Positions 7,711 to 15,487 of a stretch of 64,000 bases of DNA are shown one piece after another (within the stretch, counting starts at the first letter, position 1; the number at the start of each line of letters is the position of its first letter). Source of the stretch: Psychrobacillus sp044762745 (GTDB lineage Bacteria; Bacillota; Bacilli; Bacillales_A; Planococcaceae); NCBI RefSeq assembly GCF_044762745.1, contig NZ_JBIWEX010000018.1, positions 1 through 64,000 on the forward strand. Reading direction: 5' to 3'. A program made the translations under genes and the position numbers. Under the pieces are notes generated by a model. The model was not told where the DNA came from and made no database searches. It worked only from the letters and a program-made list of their open reading frames with translations.

Positions 7711-8898
7711 TTAAATTCCAACTTTCTGTTTGATTTTAGATGCTACTTTAAGTGCTTGGTCGAAGTCTGCGATTAGATCATCTACATGCTCTAGACCAAC
7801 AGAGAACCTTAGAAGACCATCTGTAATTCCTCTTTTTTCACGTTCTTCTTTCGGTATTGCAGCATGAGACATAGTAGCAGGGTAGGAAAGAATCGATTCG
7901 ACCCCTCCTAGACTTACTGCAAAAACCGGAATTTGGATGCTTTCTACAAAAGCTTTCGCTGTCTCTCTGTTTGGAAGACGTAAAGATAAAACTGCTCCTG
8001 GACTTTTCGATTGACTAGCATGAATCTCGTATCCAGGATGTGTGGATAAGCCAGGGTACAACACTTCCTCTACTAAAGGATGACTAGTTAGATACGTCGC
8101 AAGTTTTTGTGCTGATTCCGTAGATTGGTTCAAGCGCGCACCTAGTGTTTTAATGCCTTGAATTAATGTAAAAGAATCTTGTGCACCTAAAATGGCACCG
8201 AAAGAGTTTTGGATAAATCCTAGTCGATTTCCAAGTTCTGCATCTTTCGTAACAGCAAGCCCTGCAATGATATCGCTATGGCCAGATAAAAACTTCGTAG
8301 CACTATGTAACACAATGTCCACGCCAAGATCAATCGGACGTTGATAAAGGGGAGTCATAAATGTATTATCTAGCAAAGTCAAACACTCATTTGCTTTTGC
8401 AAGTGCGACAACTGCTTCGATATCTGTAATTCCCAATCGTGGGTTTGCAGGGGTCTCGATAAAAATGACTTTAGTATTCGGTCGAATGGCTTTTTCTATT
8501 GCCTCTACATTTGTAAAATCTGCAAACGAATGGTCAATTCCGAATCTCGGTAAAACTTCTGTTATGAAACGATATGTCCCACCGTAAACTTCCTCTGTTA
8601 CAACAAGATGGTCTCCTGAAGAAAGTAACATTAGAGCAGAGGATATTGCCGCAATACCAGAAGCAAAAGCAAAGCCTCTTGTGCCACCTTCTAGCTCAGC
8701 GATCGTTTTTTCTAAGGCATCTCTAGTCGGGTTGCCGGATCTACTATAGTCATATGGTCCAAAACTATCAAAACTTTCTTGGTGGAATGTAGAAGATAAA
8801 TAGATTGGTACGTTGACTGCGCCTGTTTTTTGTTCGTAATTTCCACGTGTGGAGGCTGTGATTAAGCTAGTTTCCAAGCTTTCGTTCACGTTACTCAT
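7711..8898 (-). CDS. metC: Cystathionine beta-lyase
   Basis: This 395-residue PLP enzyme of the Cys/Met metabolism family is expected to cleave cystathionine to homocysteine. The PLP lysine is Lys202 in SATKFLSGHSD. YGGTYRF, DNTFMTP and the C-terminal SLGGVESILSYP/MSHA motifs are intact. Its start overlaps the metI stop by four bases (8895-8898), so translation is coupled. Order and spacing match the B. subtilis metI-metC operon, which is the basis for choosing MetC over the very similar gamma-synthases. The riboswitch at 10101-10206 should control it. Confidence 0.87.
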   Translation of the reverse strand: MSNVNESLETSLITASTRGNYEQKTGAVNVPIYLSSTFHQESFDSFGPYDYSRSGNPTRDALEKTIAELEGGTRGFAFASGIAAISSALMLLSSGDHLVVTEEVYGGTYRFITEVLPRFGIDHSFADFTNVEAIEKAIRPNTKVIFIETPANPRLGITDIEAVVALAKANECLTLLDNTFMTPLYQRPIDLGVDIVLHSATKFLSGHSDIIAGLAVTKDAELGNRLGFIQNSFGAILGAQDSFTLIQGIKTLGARLNQSTESAQKLATYLTSHPLVEEVLYPGLSTHPGYEIHASQSKSPGAVLSLRLPNRETAKAFVESIQIPVFAVSLGGVESILSYPATMSHAAIPKEEREKRGITDGLLRFSVGLEHVDDLIADFDQALKVASKIKQKVGI

Positions 8899-10016
8899 GA
8901 GTGAATCACATCCCTTTCTAATTTCGCAAAAACTTGTTTCAAATCCGCAATTAAATCTTCTGCTTCTTCTACACCAACAGAAAAGCGTAACAAACTATTA
9001 TCCACACCTCTTGCAATCCGCTCTTCTTCTGGAATTTCCGCATGGGTTTGTGTAGTAGGGTACGTGATGAAGCTTTCAACGCCACCTAAACTCTCCGCAA
9101 AAACGATTAATTGAAGGTTTTCTAAAAATGGTCCAACCCATTCGCTTTTGTGTAAGCGGAAAGAAAGCATACCCCCAATTCCAGGGTAAAATACTTCTTT
9201 TACAGCAGTTTCATTTTGTAAAAACTCCACGATTTTCTTCGCATTCGCATCATGTTGTTTCATGCGCAAGTGTAGCGTTTTTAGTCCCCGAATTAATAAC
9301 CAAGAATCGAAAGGGGAGAGAACTGCTCCTGCAGCATTATGATTAATAATCAATTTTTCGCTAAGTGTTTTCCCTTTAGTTACAACGAGACCAGCAAGGA
9401 CATCATTATGCCCACCAATATATTTAGTGCCACTATGCATCACAATATCTGCCCCTAGCTCAATTGGCCTTTGTAAGTAAGGAGTTAAGAACGTGTTATC
9501 CACGATCAGTAGTAATTGATATTTTTTTGCTAAATCACTGTATTGTGCAATGTCAATTTCTTGCATGAGTGGATTAGTAGGTGTTTCGATGAAAAGTGCT
9601 TTTGTGTTTTCCGTTATTAATGCTTCTACTTCCTCTACGGATTCAAACGTGGCATAAGAAGTACGAATATTGTAGGAATCTGCGTATTGATTGAACAAAC
9701 GATATGTCCCACCGTAAAGATCTTCAGGCGCAATGATTTCATCCCCAGATCGGAAAAGAGACAATATTAACTGGATTGCGGCCATACCAGAACTACAGGC
9801 AAAACCAGCATCCCCTCCTTCTAACTTCGCAATTCCTTCTTCTAAAATTGTGCGCGTTGGATTTTTTGTACGCGTGTAGTCGTAACCGGTGGATTGACCA
9901 ACCCCTGCATGTTTATAAGCTGTTGATAAATGAATAGGGGGATTGACGGCACCTGTCCGCGGATCACTATGATTTCCTAATTGCACTAATTCGGTTTCTA
10001 AACACTTTTTTGTCAT
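8895..10016 (-). CDS. metI: Cystathionine gamma-synthase / O-acetylhomoserine thiolyase
   Basis: This 373-residue PLP enzyme forms cystathionine or homocysteine from an activated homoserine ester. Lys198 in SGTKYIGGHND is the Schiff-base residue, with YGGTYRLF and DNTFLTPYLQRP nearby. SLGGVESFITYPTTQTHAEIP closes the active site. It is the first gene of the operon and lies behind an S-box leader ending in an intrinsic terminator. MetI of B. subtilis has both activities, and which one dominates here cannot be read from sequence. A GAGGATG ribosome site lies just upstream of ATG 10016. Confidence 0.88.
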   Translation of the reverse strand: MTKKCLETELVQLGNHSDPRTGAVNPPIHLSTAYKHAGVGQSTGYDYTRTKNPTRTILEEGIAKLEGGDAGFACSSGMAAIQLILSLFRSGDEIIAPEDLYGGTYRLFNQYADSYNIRTSYATFESVEEVEALITENTKALFIETPTNPLMQEIDIAQYSDLAKKYQLLLIVDNTFLTPYLQRPIELGADIVMHSGTKYIGGHNDVLAGLVVTKGKTLSEKLIINHNAAGAVLSPFDSWLLIRGLKTLHLRMKQHDANAKKIVEFLQNETAVKEVFYPGIGGMLSFRLHKSEWVGPFLENLQLIVFAESLGGVESFITYPTTQTHAEIPEEERIARGVDNSLLRFSVGVEEAEDLIADLKQVFAKLERDVIHS

Positions 10017-10045
10017 TAATAATCATCCTCTACCAATAAATTAAA

Positions 10046-10080
10046 ATAAAAAGAGGATTCCCTATAAGAAGAGAATCCTC
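10046..10080 (-). terminator. Riboswitch-controlled intrinsic terminator
   Basis: On the minus strand GAATCCTC-type arms (10053-10060 and 10073-10080) form a hairpin followed by TTTTTATTTT. It lies between the SAM aptamer and metI, where an S-box terminator is expected. Confidence 0.85.
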
Positions 10081-10100
10081 AAAAAAATTGAAGTTAGTCT

Positions 10101-10206
10101 TCTTATCTTCTAGACAATTGCTGTCTATTGGAGTTAGCACCATACCTACATGTGGCTGGTTGCTGAGACATCTTCGGGCCAATCCCTCCGTCTCTCTGGA
10201 TAAGAA
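10101..10206 (-). promoter_or_regulatory. SAM riboswitch (S-box, SAM-I)
   Basis: The minus strand shows the conserved S-box core: a 5' CTTATC/GATAAG closing stem, AGAGACGGAGGGATTGGCCC, then GATGTCTCAGCAACC and the ATGGTGCTAACTCC element, closing at 10101. With S-adenosylmethionine bound, the downstream terminator forms and metI-metC-yxjG transcription stops. Motif order and spacing to the terminator are canonical. Confidence 0.95.
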
Positions 10207-10243
10207 ATAAAATATGAAATTTTCTAAAAGTTTTATTGAAGTA

Positions 10244-10272
10244 ATGGTATCATGAGTTGAATATTTATACAA
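10244..10272 (-). promoter_or_regulatory. Promoter of the met operon
   Basis: On the minus strand TTGTAT (10267-10272) lies 17 bp from an extended -10 box, TGATACCAT (TACCAT at 10244-10249). Transcription would begin about 30 bases before the aptamer. Confidence 0.6.
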
Positions 10273-10298
10273 CATCATTTTTGTAAAACTTTTGTCTG

Positions 10299-10327
10299 TT
10301 GAAAAGTAATTCAGATAAGTATATAAT
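10299..10327 (+). promoter_or_regulatory. Promoter of the M20 amidohydrolase gene
   Basis: TTGAAA (10299-10304), a 17-bp spacer and a perfect TATAAT (10322-10327) lie 46 bp before the ATG at 10374. It is divergent from the met-operon promoter. Confidence 0.75.
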
Positions 10328-10373
10328 CCAATATGTTTAGTATGAATTTAAAATGAAGAATGGAGGAAAGAAA

Positions 10374-11570
10374 ATGGAATCGGTTACACAAGAAACGGAT
10401 CTACAGTCTATTTTCACTGAAATAGACAATAGTTTTGACGAAATTGTTAGTTGGAGAAGATATTTACACCAACATCCTGAGTTATCTTTTGAAGAAACGG
10501 AAACAGCTAAATATATTGCAGACAAATTAGAAGACTTTGGATTAGTAGTGAAGAAGAACATTGGTGGACATGGTCTAATCGGAATTTTGACCGGTGCACA
10601 AGCTGGAAAAACGATTGCTTTAAGAGCAGATTTTGACGCGTTACCTATTGAAGATGAGAAAAACGTGCCTTATAAATCGCTTAATCCTGGTGTAATGCAT
10701 GCTTGTGGTCATGATGGGCATACAACAGCTCTTCTTGCAACAGCACAAACGTTAAGTAAATATCGAGAAAAAATTAAAGGTAAAATCATATTCATCTTTC
10801 AACCGGCTGAAGAACAGCCTCCAGGTGGGGCAAAGTTCATGATCGAAGAAAACGTGCTAGATGGTGTCGATTATGTTTTTGCTGCACATCTCGATTCAAA
10901 AGTCCCCATTGGAAAAGCTTCTGTTGGGGCGGGATATAAAATGGCGGCAGTAGACAAGTTTGAGGTTAAGATCCAAGGAATTGGTGGACACGGAGCAAGA
11001 CCTCAAGACTCAGTCGATTCTATAGTCATTGGAAGTGAAATCGTCAATTCGCTTCAAAAAATAGTAAGCCGTAGAATTGATCCATTAGAATCTGCCGTAG
11101 TTACAATCGGTGTATTCCATGCAGGGAGTGCTTTTAATATTATTGCTGATACGGCTAAATTGGAGGGAACTGTCCGTACATTTAGTGAATCAGTACGAAA
11201 ACAAGTAAAAGAGGAGATTTATTCGATTGTAGAGGGAATTACAAAAGGATTCCATGCTCATTTTGAAATCGACTATCTTCACGGTTATCCTGCACTATAC
11301 AATCATCTTGAGGAAAGCGCGCTCGTCCAAAATTTGTTGTCGGACGTGTTTAGTGAAGAAAACGTGATTGATATGGACGCATCTATGGGTGCAGAAGATT
11401 TTTCCTATTTCTTATTGGAAAAGCCAGGTACTTATTTCAAAGTAGGCTCTCAAAATGAAGACCAAAATACGCAGTATCCACATCATCATCCAAAGTTTGA
11501 CTTTGATGAAAGAGCGTTGTTAAACATTGAAAAATCATTTGTTAAAATTGTCGCACATTACTTGTTTTAA
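10374..11570 (+). CDS. M20-family metal-dependent amidohydrolase
   Basis: This 398-residue protein belongs to the M20D family of N-acyl-amino-acid, hippurate or indole-acetyl-amino-acid hydrolases. Metal-site motifs are visible: RADFDALP, MHACGHDGHT, QPAEE and, near the end, MGAEDFSYF. The dimerisation (lid) domain begins around VKIQGIGGHGARPQ. It is expected to be cytosolic and to remove an acyl group from an amino acid. ATG 10374 is chosen over the ATG seven codons earlier because GGAGGA lies 6-12 bp before it. The gene is monocistronic behind its own promoter. The exact substrate cannot be told. Confidence 0.85.
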   Translation: MESVTQETDLQSIFTEIDNSFDEIVSWRRYLHQHPELSFEETETAKYIADKLEDFGLVVKKNIGGHGLIGILTGAQAGKTIALRADFDALPIEDEKNVPYKSLNPGVMHACGHDGHTTALLATAQTLSKYREKIKGKIIFIFQPAEEQPPGGAKFMIEENVLDGVDYVFAAHLDSKVPIGKASVGAGYKMAAVDKFEVKIQGIGGHGARPQDSVDSIVIGSEIVNSLQKIVSRRIDPLESAVVTIGVFHAGSAFNIIADTAKLEGTVRTFSESVRKQVKEEIYSIVEGITKGFHAHFEIDYLHGYPALYNHLEESALVQNLLSDVFSEENVIDMDASMGAEDFSYFLLEKPGTYFKVGSQNEDQNTQYPHHHPKFDFDERALLNIEKSFVKIVAHYLF

Positions 11571-11575
11571 TATTA

Positions 11576-11612
11576 AAAAATAGGCATGTGCGGAAAGTAC
11601 TCCGGACATGCC
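11576..11612 (-). terminator. Intrinsic terminator
   Basis: On the minus strand GGCATGTCCGG pairs imperfectly with the CCGCACATGCC arm (11583-11612) and is followed by TATTTTTTAA. It ends the small membrane-protein gene at 11630. Confidence 0.7.
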
Positions 11613-11629
11613 GTAAATGTAGAATTTAG

Positions 11630-11827
11630 TTACATCAACATTGGAAGAAAGAATGCAATTGCTCCAAGCACAATGGAAGACCAAGCTAAGAATTTTTGAG
11701 GGAATGTTAAGCCGAGTAAGCCTAAAATTACCGCAGCACCGCCAAACCATAGTGGGTAATAGAAGAACCCAACGATTGCTAATACAATTCCCACCCAGCC
11801 GATCCAACTACCTAAAGAAGCTTTCAT
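11630..11827 (-). CDS. Small two-TM membrane protein
   Basis: This 65-residue protein is almost entirely hydrophobic. Two to three membrane stretches are broken by FYYPLWFGG and LTFPQKF, and it ends in FFLPMLM. The open frame starts further upstream, but only ATG 11827 has a ribosome site (AAAGGAGGTG, 8 bp away), so the shorter form is taken. It is monocistronic with a terminator directly downstream. It resembles small Bacillales integral membrane proteins of unknown function; I do not recognise the family. Confidence 0.7.
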   Translation of the reverse strand: MKASLGSWIGWVGIVLAIVGFFYYPLWFGGAAVILGLLGLTFPQKFLAWSSIVLGAIAFFLPMLM

Positions 11828-12016
11828 CACAAACACCTCCTTTACTAATGGAAAGAACAATAAAGTACTAAAAATCGACATGATTGTTCTTTTTACTAGT
11901 ATATGAAGGGAGGGGCTATAAGTAATAAACAATTTGGACGAAAATCATAGAATAATAGCTTTTTTTGGCCAATAAAAAAGACCCTCTATTCCCAAAACAC
12001 ATCTACGAACATAACA

Positions 12017-12046
12017 AAAGGTACAAGCAATCGAACTTATACCTTT
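12017..12046 (-). terminator. Probable terminator of the AIM24-family gene
   Basis: AAAGGTA/TACCTTT with an inner AAG/CTT forms a hairpin just after the stop of the gene at 12056, followed on the minus strand by TTTTGTTATG. The U-run is modest. Confidence 0.5.
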
Positions 12047-12055
12047 CGTCTCACA

Positions 12056-12856
12056 TTATTTCCCGCCTAACAGATCAAAAATTCCACCTGCGATACTACC
12101 TTCTCCTTTGGAGCCACCGCCTGGTGTTTGAGGTGCAGCAGCAAACACGCGGCTTGCTAAACGGCTAAATGGTAACGATTGAATCCAAACTGTACCTGGT
12201 CCGTGAAGTGTTGCAAAAAACAAACCTTCTCCACCAAACAATGCTGTTTTTACTCCTTTTACCATTTCAATATTGTAATCCACATCAGATGTCATCGCTA
12301 CTAAACATCCTGTATCTACGCGTAGCGTTTCCCCCACTTGCAAGCTTTTATGATGAATAGTTCCGCCCGCGTGAATAAAAGCGAGGCCGTCACCTTCCAG
12401 TTTTTGCATGATGAATCCTTCTCCACCAAAGAATCCAGTTCCTAGCTTGCGTTGAAATTCGATGCCAACGGAAACCCCTTTCGCTGCAGCTAAAAATGCA
12501 TCTTTTTGACAAATAATTTTGCCGTTGTATTGGCTCAAATCCATCGGAATAACTTTTCCAGGATACGGTGAAGCAAAATAAACATGTCTTTTCCCGCTAC
12601 CAACGTTCGTAAACGTAGTCATGAATAAACTTTCCCCCGTTAGCATTCGTTTGCCTGCACCCATTAATTTTCCCATGAGTCCGGCACCACTTAAAGAACT
12701 TGAACCATCACCAAAAATAGTTTCCATCGAAATATTATCTTCCATCATCATTAAGCTACCTGCTTCAGCAACTACTGTTTCTTGTGGATCTAATTCGATT
12801 TCTACAAATTGCATGTCATCTCCATATAATTTGTAGTCAATTTCATGATTATTCAT
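12056..12856 (-). CDS. AIM24/TIGR00266-family protein
   Basis: This 266-residue protein of the TIGR00266/AIM24 type has a three-layer beta fold rich in Gly. It shows the family pattern EAGSLMMMEDNI, a Gly/Leu-rich middle (LMGKLMGAGKRMLTGES) and repeated FFGGEG loops, ending with LPFSRLASRV and a Gly-rich tail. The biochemical role of the family is not established. ATG 12856 is preferred over a TTG two codons earlier because GGAGGAG lies 8 bp upstream. The gene is single and sits on the opposite strand to its right-hand neighbours. Confidence 0.82.
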   Translation of the reverse strand: MNNHEIDYKLYGDDMQFVEIELDPQETVVAEAGSLMMMEDNISMETIFGDGSSSLSGAGLMGKLMGAGKRMLTGESLFMTTFTNVGSGKRHVYFASPYPGKVIPMDLSQYNGKIICQKDAFLAAAKGVSVGIEFQRKLGTGFFGGEGFIMQKLEGDGLAFIHAGGTIHHKSLQVGETLRVDTGCLVAMTSDVDYNIEMVKGVKTALFGGEGLFFATLHGPGTVWIQSLPFSRLASRVFAAAPQTPGGGSKGEGSIAGGIFDLLGGK

Positions 12857-12963
12857 GTTCAATCTCCTCCTTAGTAATAACTATTTAAGTATACGAAAAA
12901 GAGAGTTAAAAGTTTCGATATTAAAGTTTTCATTTTTCAGAAATTATTTGAAGGAGTTTAATA

Positions 12964-13080
12964 GTGACTATAGAATGTAGTAGGTATAAGCATTTTTTAT
13001 GGAAAACATTTGGAGCAATGGAGCGACAGTGTGCGGAATGTAGTCGAGTGATTGTGCATAAGGATGTAAAGAGGGAGTAA
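12964..13080 (+). CDS. Small Cys-pair protein (38 aa)
   Basis: A GTG start follows GAAGGAG with a good distance and encodes 38 residues. The C-terminal half has the pair QCAECSR, a CxxC arrangement that could bind zinc, and there is another Cys at position 5. It lies between two longer genes and ends 53 bp before the dehydrogenase start. It is too short for many gene finders. I rate it plausible on ribosome site and Cys pattern alone; function unknown. Confidence 0.5.
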   Translation: MTIECSRYKHFLWKTFGAMERQCAECSRVIVHKDVKRE

Positions 13081-13133
13081 GAAATCATGCTTCTTGTGCA
13101 AAAAGAACAAGTTCATAAAAAGGGGAGAACAAT

Positions 13134-14297
13134 ATGAAGGTTGCTGTATTGGGAGCAGGTTTAATGGGGAAAGAAGCAGCACGTGATTTAGTGAAAAGCC
13201 CCAATGTGGAAAAAGTATTATTATGTGATTTAGATGTGGGACAAGCTAATATGTTTCGAGAAAAACTTCAAAACGCTAAGATTGAAGTATGCAGATTAGA
13301 TGCAAATGACGATGATAATATACGACAAATTATGAAAAAGGCCGATGTTGTCATCAATGCCCTCTTTTATACGTTTAATGAAAAAATAGCAAGGCTTGCA
13401 GTAGAGGTTGGTGTACATTCCATCGATTTAGGTGGACATATAGGTGGGGCAACGGATGCAGTGCTTGCGCTTGATACAGCAGCGCGAGAAAAAGGAATTA
13501 CTCTTATCCCAGATCTAGGAGTAGCCCCTGGTATGATTAATATTCTCACTGGTTACGGAGCAAGTAAACTGGATGAGGTGGAAGGAATTCATCTATATGT
13601 TGGTGGAATTCCAGTAGCGCCAGAAGGAGTTTTCGGATATAATATCGTCTTTTCTCTAGAAGGAGTATTCGACCATTATACGGATCGTTCTCATGTAATT
13701 CGAAACGGGAAGCTTCAAGAAGTAGAATCCCTTTCAGAAATTGAACCAATCTTTTTTAAAAATTACGGGGAGCTAGAAGCATTTCATACTGCTGGTGGAA
13801 CATCTACGTTGAGCAAATCTTTCCCAAATGTAGATACGCTAGAGTATAAGACGATTCGTTATAAAGGACATGCCGAGAAATTTAAACTGCTAGTAGACTT
13901 AGGATTGACGAATAAAAACACAGTCGTAAATGTGAAAGGTAATTTGGTGAGGGCTCGAGATGTATTAAAAGAAGTATTAACGCCGCAATTATTATTAGGA
14001 GATAAAGACGATGCAGTTTTACTAAGGGTCATTGTAATGGGCATAGAAAATGGAGAAAATGTTACGTACACATATGAATTGGCTACAAAAAAAGATCGAA
14101 TATCTGGAACTACTGCAATGGCAAGGGCGACAGCCAACACAATTTCTGCAGTTGCACAAATGATTGGGAATAATGTCATTACAAAACGAGGTGTCTATCC
14201 TCCAGAACTAATTGTACCAGGGGAGTTATATATAAGAGAAATGGCTGCCAGAGATGTAAATATTGTGGAAACAGTATTAAGAGGTGAACGCGTTTGA
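13134..14297 (+). CDS. Saccharopine dehydrogenase-family protein, lysine dehydrogenase-like
   Basis: This 387-residue NAD(P)-dependent oxidoreductase starts with a Rossmann fold (VLGAGLMGKEAARDL, residues 4-18; acidic LCDLD at the end of strand 2). The catalytic region has SIDLGGH and PDLGVAPGMIN, as in saccharopine dehydrogenases and L-lysine 6-dehydrogenase of Geobacillus. The lysine-degrading role is inferred, and the next open frame is a remnant of an acyl-CoA dehydrogenase gene, which fits an amino-acid catabolic operon. The ribosome site is GGGGAG. The stop TGA overlaps the TTG start of that remnant. Confidence 0.8.
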   Translation: MKVAVLGAGLMGKEAARDLVKSPNVEKVLLCDLDVGQANMFREKLQNAKIEVCRLDANDDDNIRQIMKKADVVINALFYTFNEKIARLAVEVGVHSIDLGGHIGGATDAVLALDTAAREKGITLIPDLGVAPGMINILTGYGASKLDEVEGIHLYVGGIPVAPEGVFGYNIVFSLEGVFDHYTDRSHVIRNGKLQEVESLSEIEPIFFKNYGELEAFHTAGGTSTLSKSFPNVDTLEYKTIRYKGHAEKFKLLVDLGLTNKNTVVNVKGNLVRARDVLKEVLTPQLLLGDKDDAVLLRVIVMGIENGENVTYTYELATKKDRISGTTAMARATANTISAVAQMIGNNVITKRGVYPPELIVPGELYIREMAARDVNIVETVLRGERV

Positions 14298-14389
14298 ACA
14301 TTGAATTCTCAGGGGAACAACAAATACTTCGTAAAACCGTCAGGCAATTGATAAAGTGCTTCCCATATGCTACCCAAATGGTCGTTTGA
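14294..14389 (+). pseudogene. Acyl-CoA dehydrogenase, N-terminal stub
   Basis: Starting at TTG 14294, which overlaps the upstream TGA, 31 codons read like the N-terminus of an acyl-CoA dehydrogenase: NIEFSGEQQILRKTVRQLI, matching the usual FTEEQ..LR.TVR..A pattern. The frame then stops and nothing further of the roughly 380-residue enzyme is seen. A terminator follows at 14432. The enzyme was probably coupled to the lysine/saccharopine dehydrogenase and has been deleted down to a stub. Confidence 0.6.
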
Positions 14390-14431
14390 TAAATAATAGC
14401 TGATTGGAGCTATATATTAGGTTTCTAAAAT

Positions 14432-14477
14432 AAAGCGCAAGAAGAAAATTACTTCCTTTTCTTCTTGCGTTTTTAAT
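14432..14477 (+). terminator. Intrinsic terminator
   Basis: A 13-bp stem CGCAAGAAGAAAA (14436-14448) / TTTTCTTCTTGCG (14457-14469) is followed by TTTTTAATTG. It ends the dehydrogenase transcript and its stub. Confidence 0.8.
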
Positions 14478-14548
14478 TGTTTTGGAAAGGACAAAAATCC
14501 GAGCATGTGGATGACTTTCTCTTGACAATACAAGGAAAGTTATTATTT

Positions 14549-15390
14549 AGGGATACTGCGAACTAAAAAGCTCGATTAAGTGTCCGCGATGATTTCCGCT
14601 GCAGGCGGACGCTTTCCATGGGGTGAGCGATGATCCATCACCGTAGCTACGCGTCCGTTGTGATGGATCATTAGTCTCACTCATCCCACTGGAGTCGCCG
14701 CCTTCCGCTGCAATCGTTAGAAATTTGTTACTAATTTGGAGTCTGCAGTTATCAGAGATCTAAATTCAGCAGGTCCACTTCGCAATATTTATTAAACCTA
14801 ATTAGAAAATGCTGTCTTAGAATAAGTGCAGCATTTTCTAAGGTGAAGTTCGTTCTGTTCAACCATTTGTTGAGATAACCCTTCATATTCAACATTGTCT
14901 CACTACAAGTAAATTTGTCGTTTTATGAACTATTTGCTTTCACCAGCAATTTGGTTGCTCTCCTCCTTCAAACAATAAAAAAACAAACACATAATTTTTT
15001 TGGATATATTGCCGCACTCAATTTTGATGGAAAAAGAATAGTAGAACGTTTAATAATTACAAATATTGTATGGAAAACATTAGTTTGCCGTCGTCTCACT
15101 CTAAGTAAACCTTTTATTTTGAGAGTTGATTGCTTTCGATAACCAATTGGTTGCTCTCAAATAGAATTGATTGCTTACGGAATAGTATTGGTTGCTTTCA
15201 AAGACCCGTCTGTTGCTCATCGCCATTTACTGGATTCATACATCGTAAAAATACATAATATTGGGATTTAGCGCGGTGCACCTTTTGATAAATCTAGAAC
15301 TATGTTAAATTCAGATGCTGATTAGTCAGCAAGTTTCATGGATTGGAGCGTCCGCCCAGCAGCGGAAATCCTAGCAGTAACTGTTAAATA
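14549..15390. repeat. Dispersed MITE-like element, copy b
   Basis: The left terminus is AGGGATACTGCG, followed by the palindromic left arm (GCGGACGCTTTCC, then GATGATCCATCA...TGATGGATCAT, to about 14730). The core holds GTCTCACT..AAGTAAA blocks and a TTGCT-phased array (14934, 14955, then 15130, 15151, 15171, 15192, 15213). The right arm is shortened to GTCCGCCCAGCAGCGGAAATC with no terminal GGGATA. The core looks partly duplicated. Together with the flanking sequence this fills the gene-free stretch 14478-15487; no credible gene was found in it. Confidence 0.7.
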
Positions 15391-15487
15391 CTTAAAGGTA
15401 CTTCTAATTTTATTGAAAAATCATGAAACCAAAAGGTGAATTTTCAGTCTAATGGATTAACAATGAAAATAAGAAAGGATGATTAAT

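Noticed and set aside
13087..13137. A 16-codon frame overlapping the dehydrogenase start by ATGA
   Set aside because: It has no clear ribosome site of its own, and its codons are mostly the ribosome-site region; a leader peptide cannot be supported.
14915..15142. A 75-codon frame in element copy b
   Set aside because: It is not conserved in frame in copies d or e and spans the duplicated core.
15130..15217. Short CRISPR-like array in the element core
   Set aside because: Only about 8-12 bases are conserved per 21-bp unit and the units recur within a dispersed element; no cas genes.
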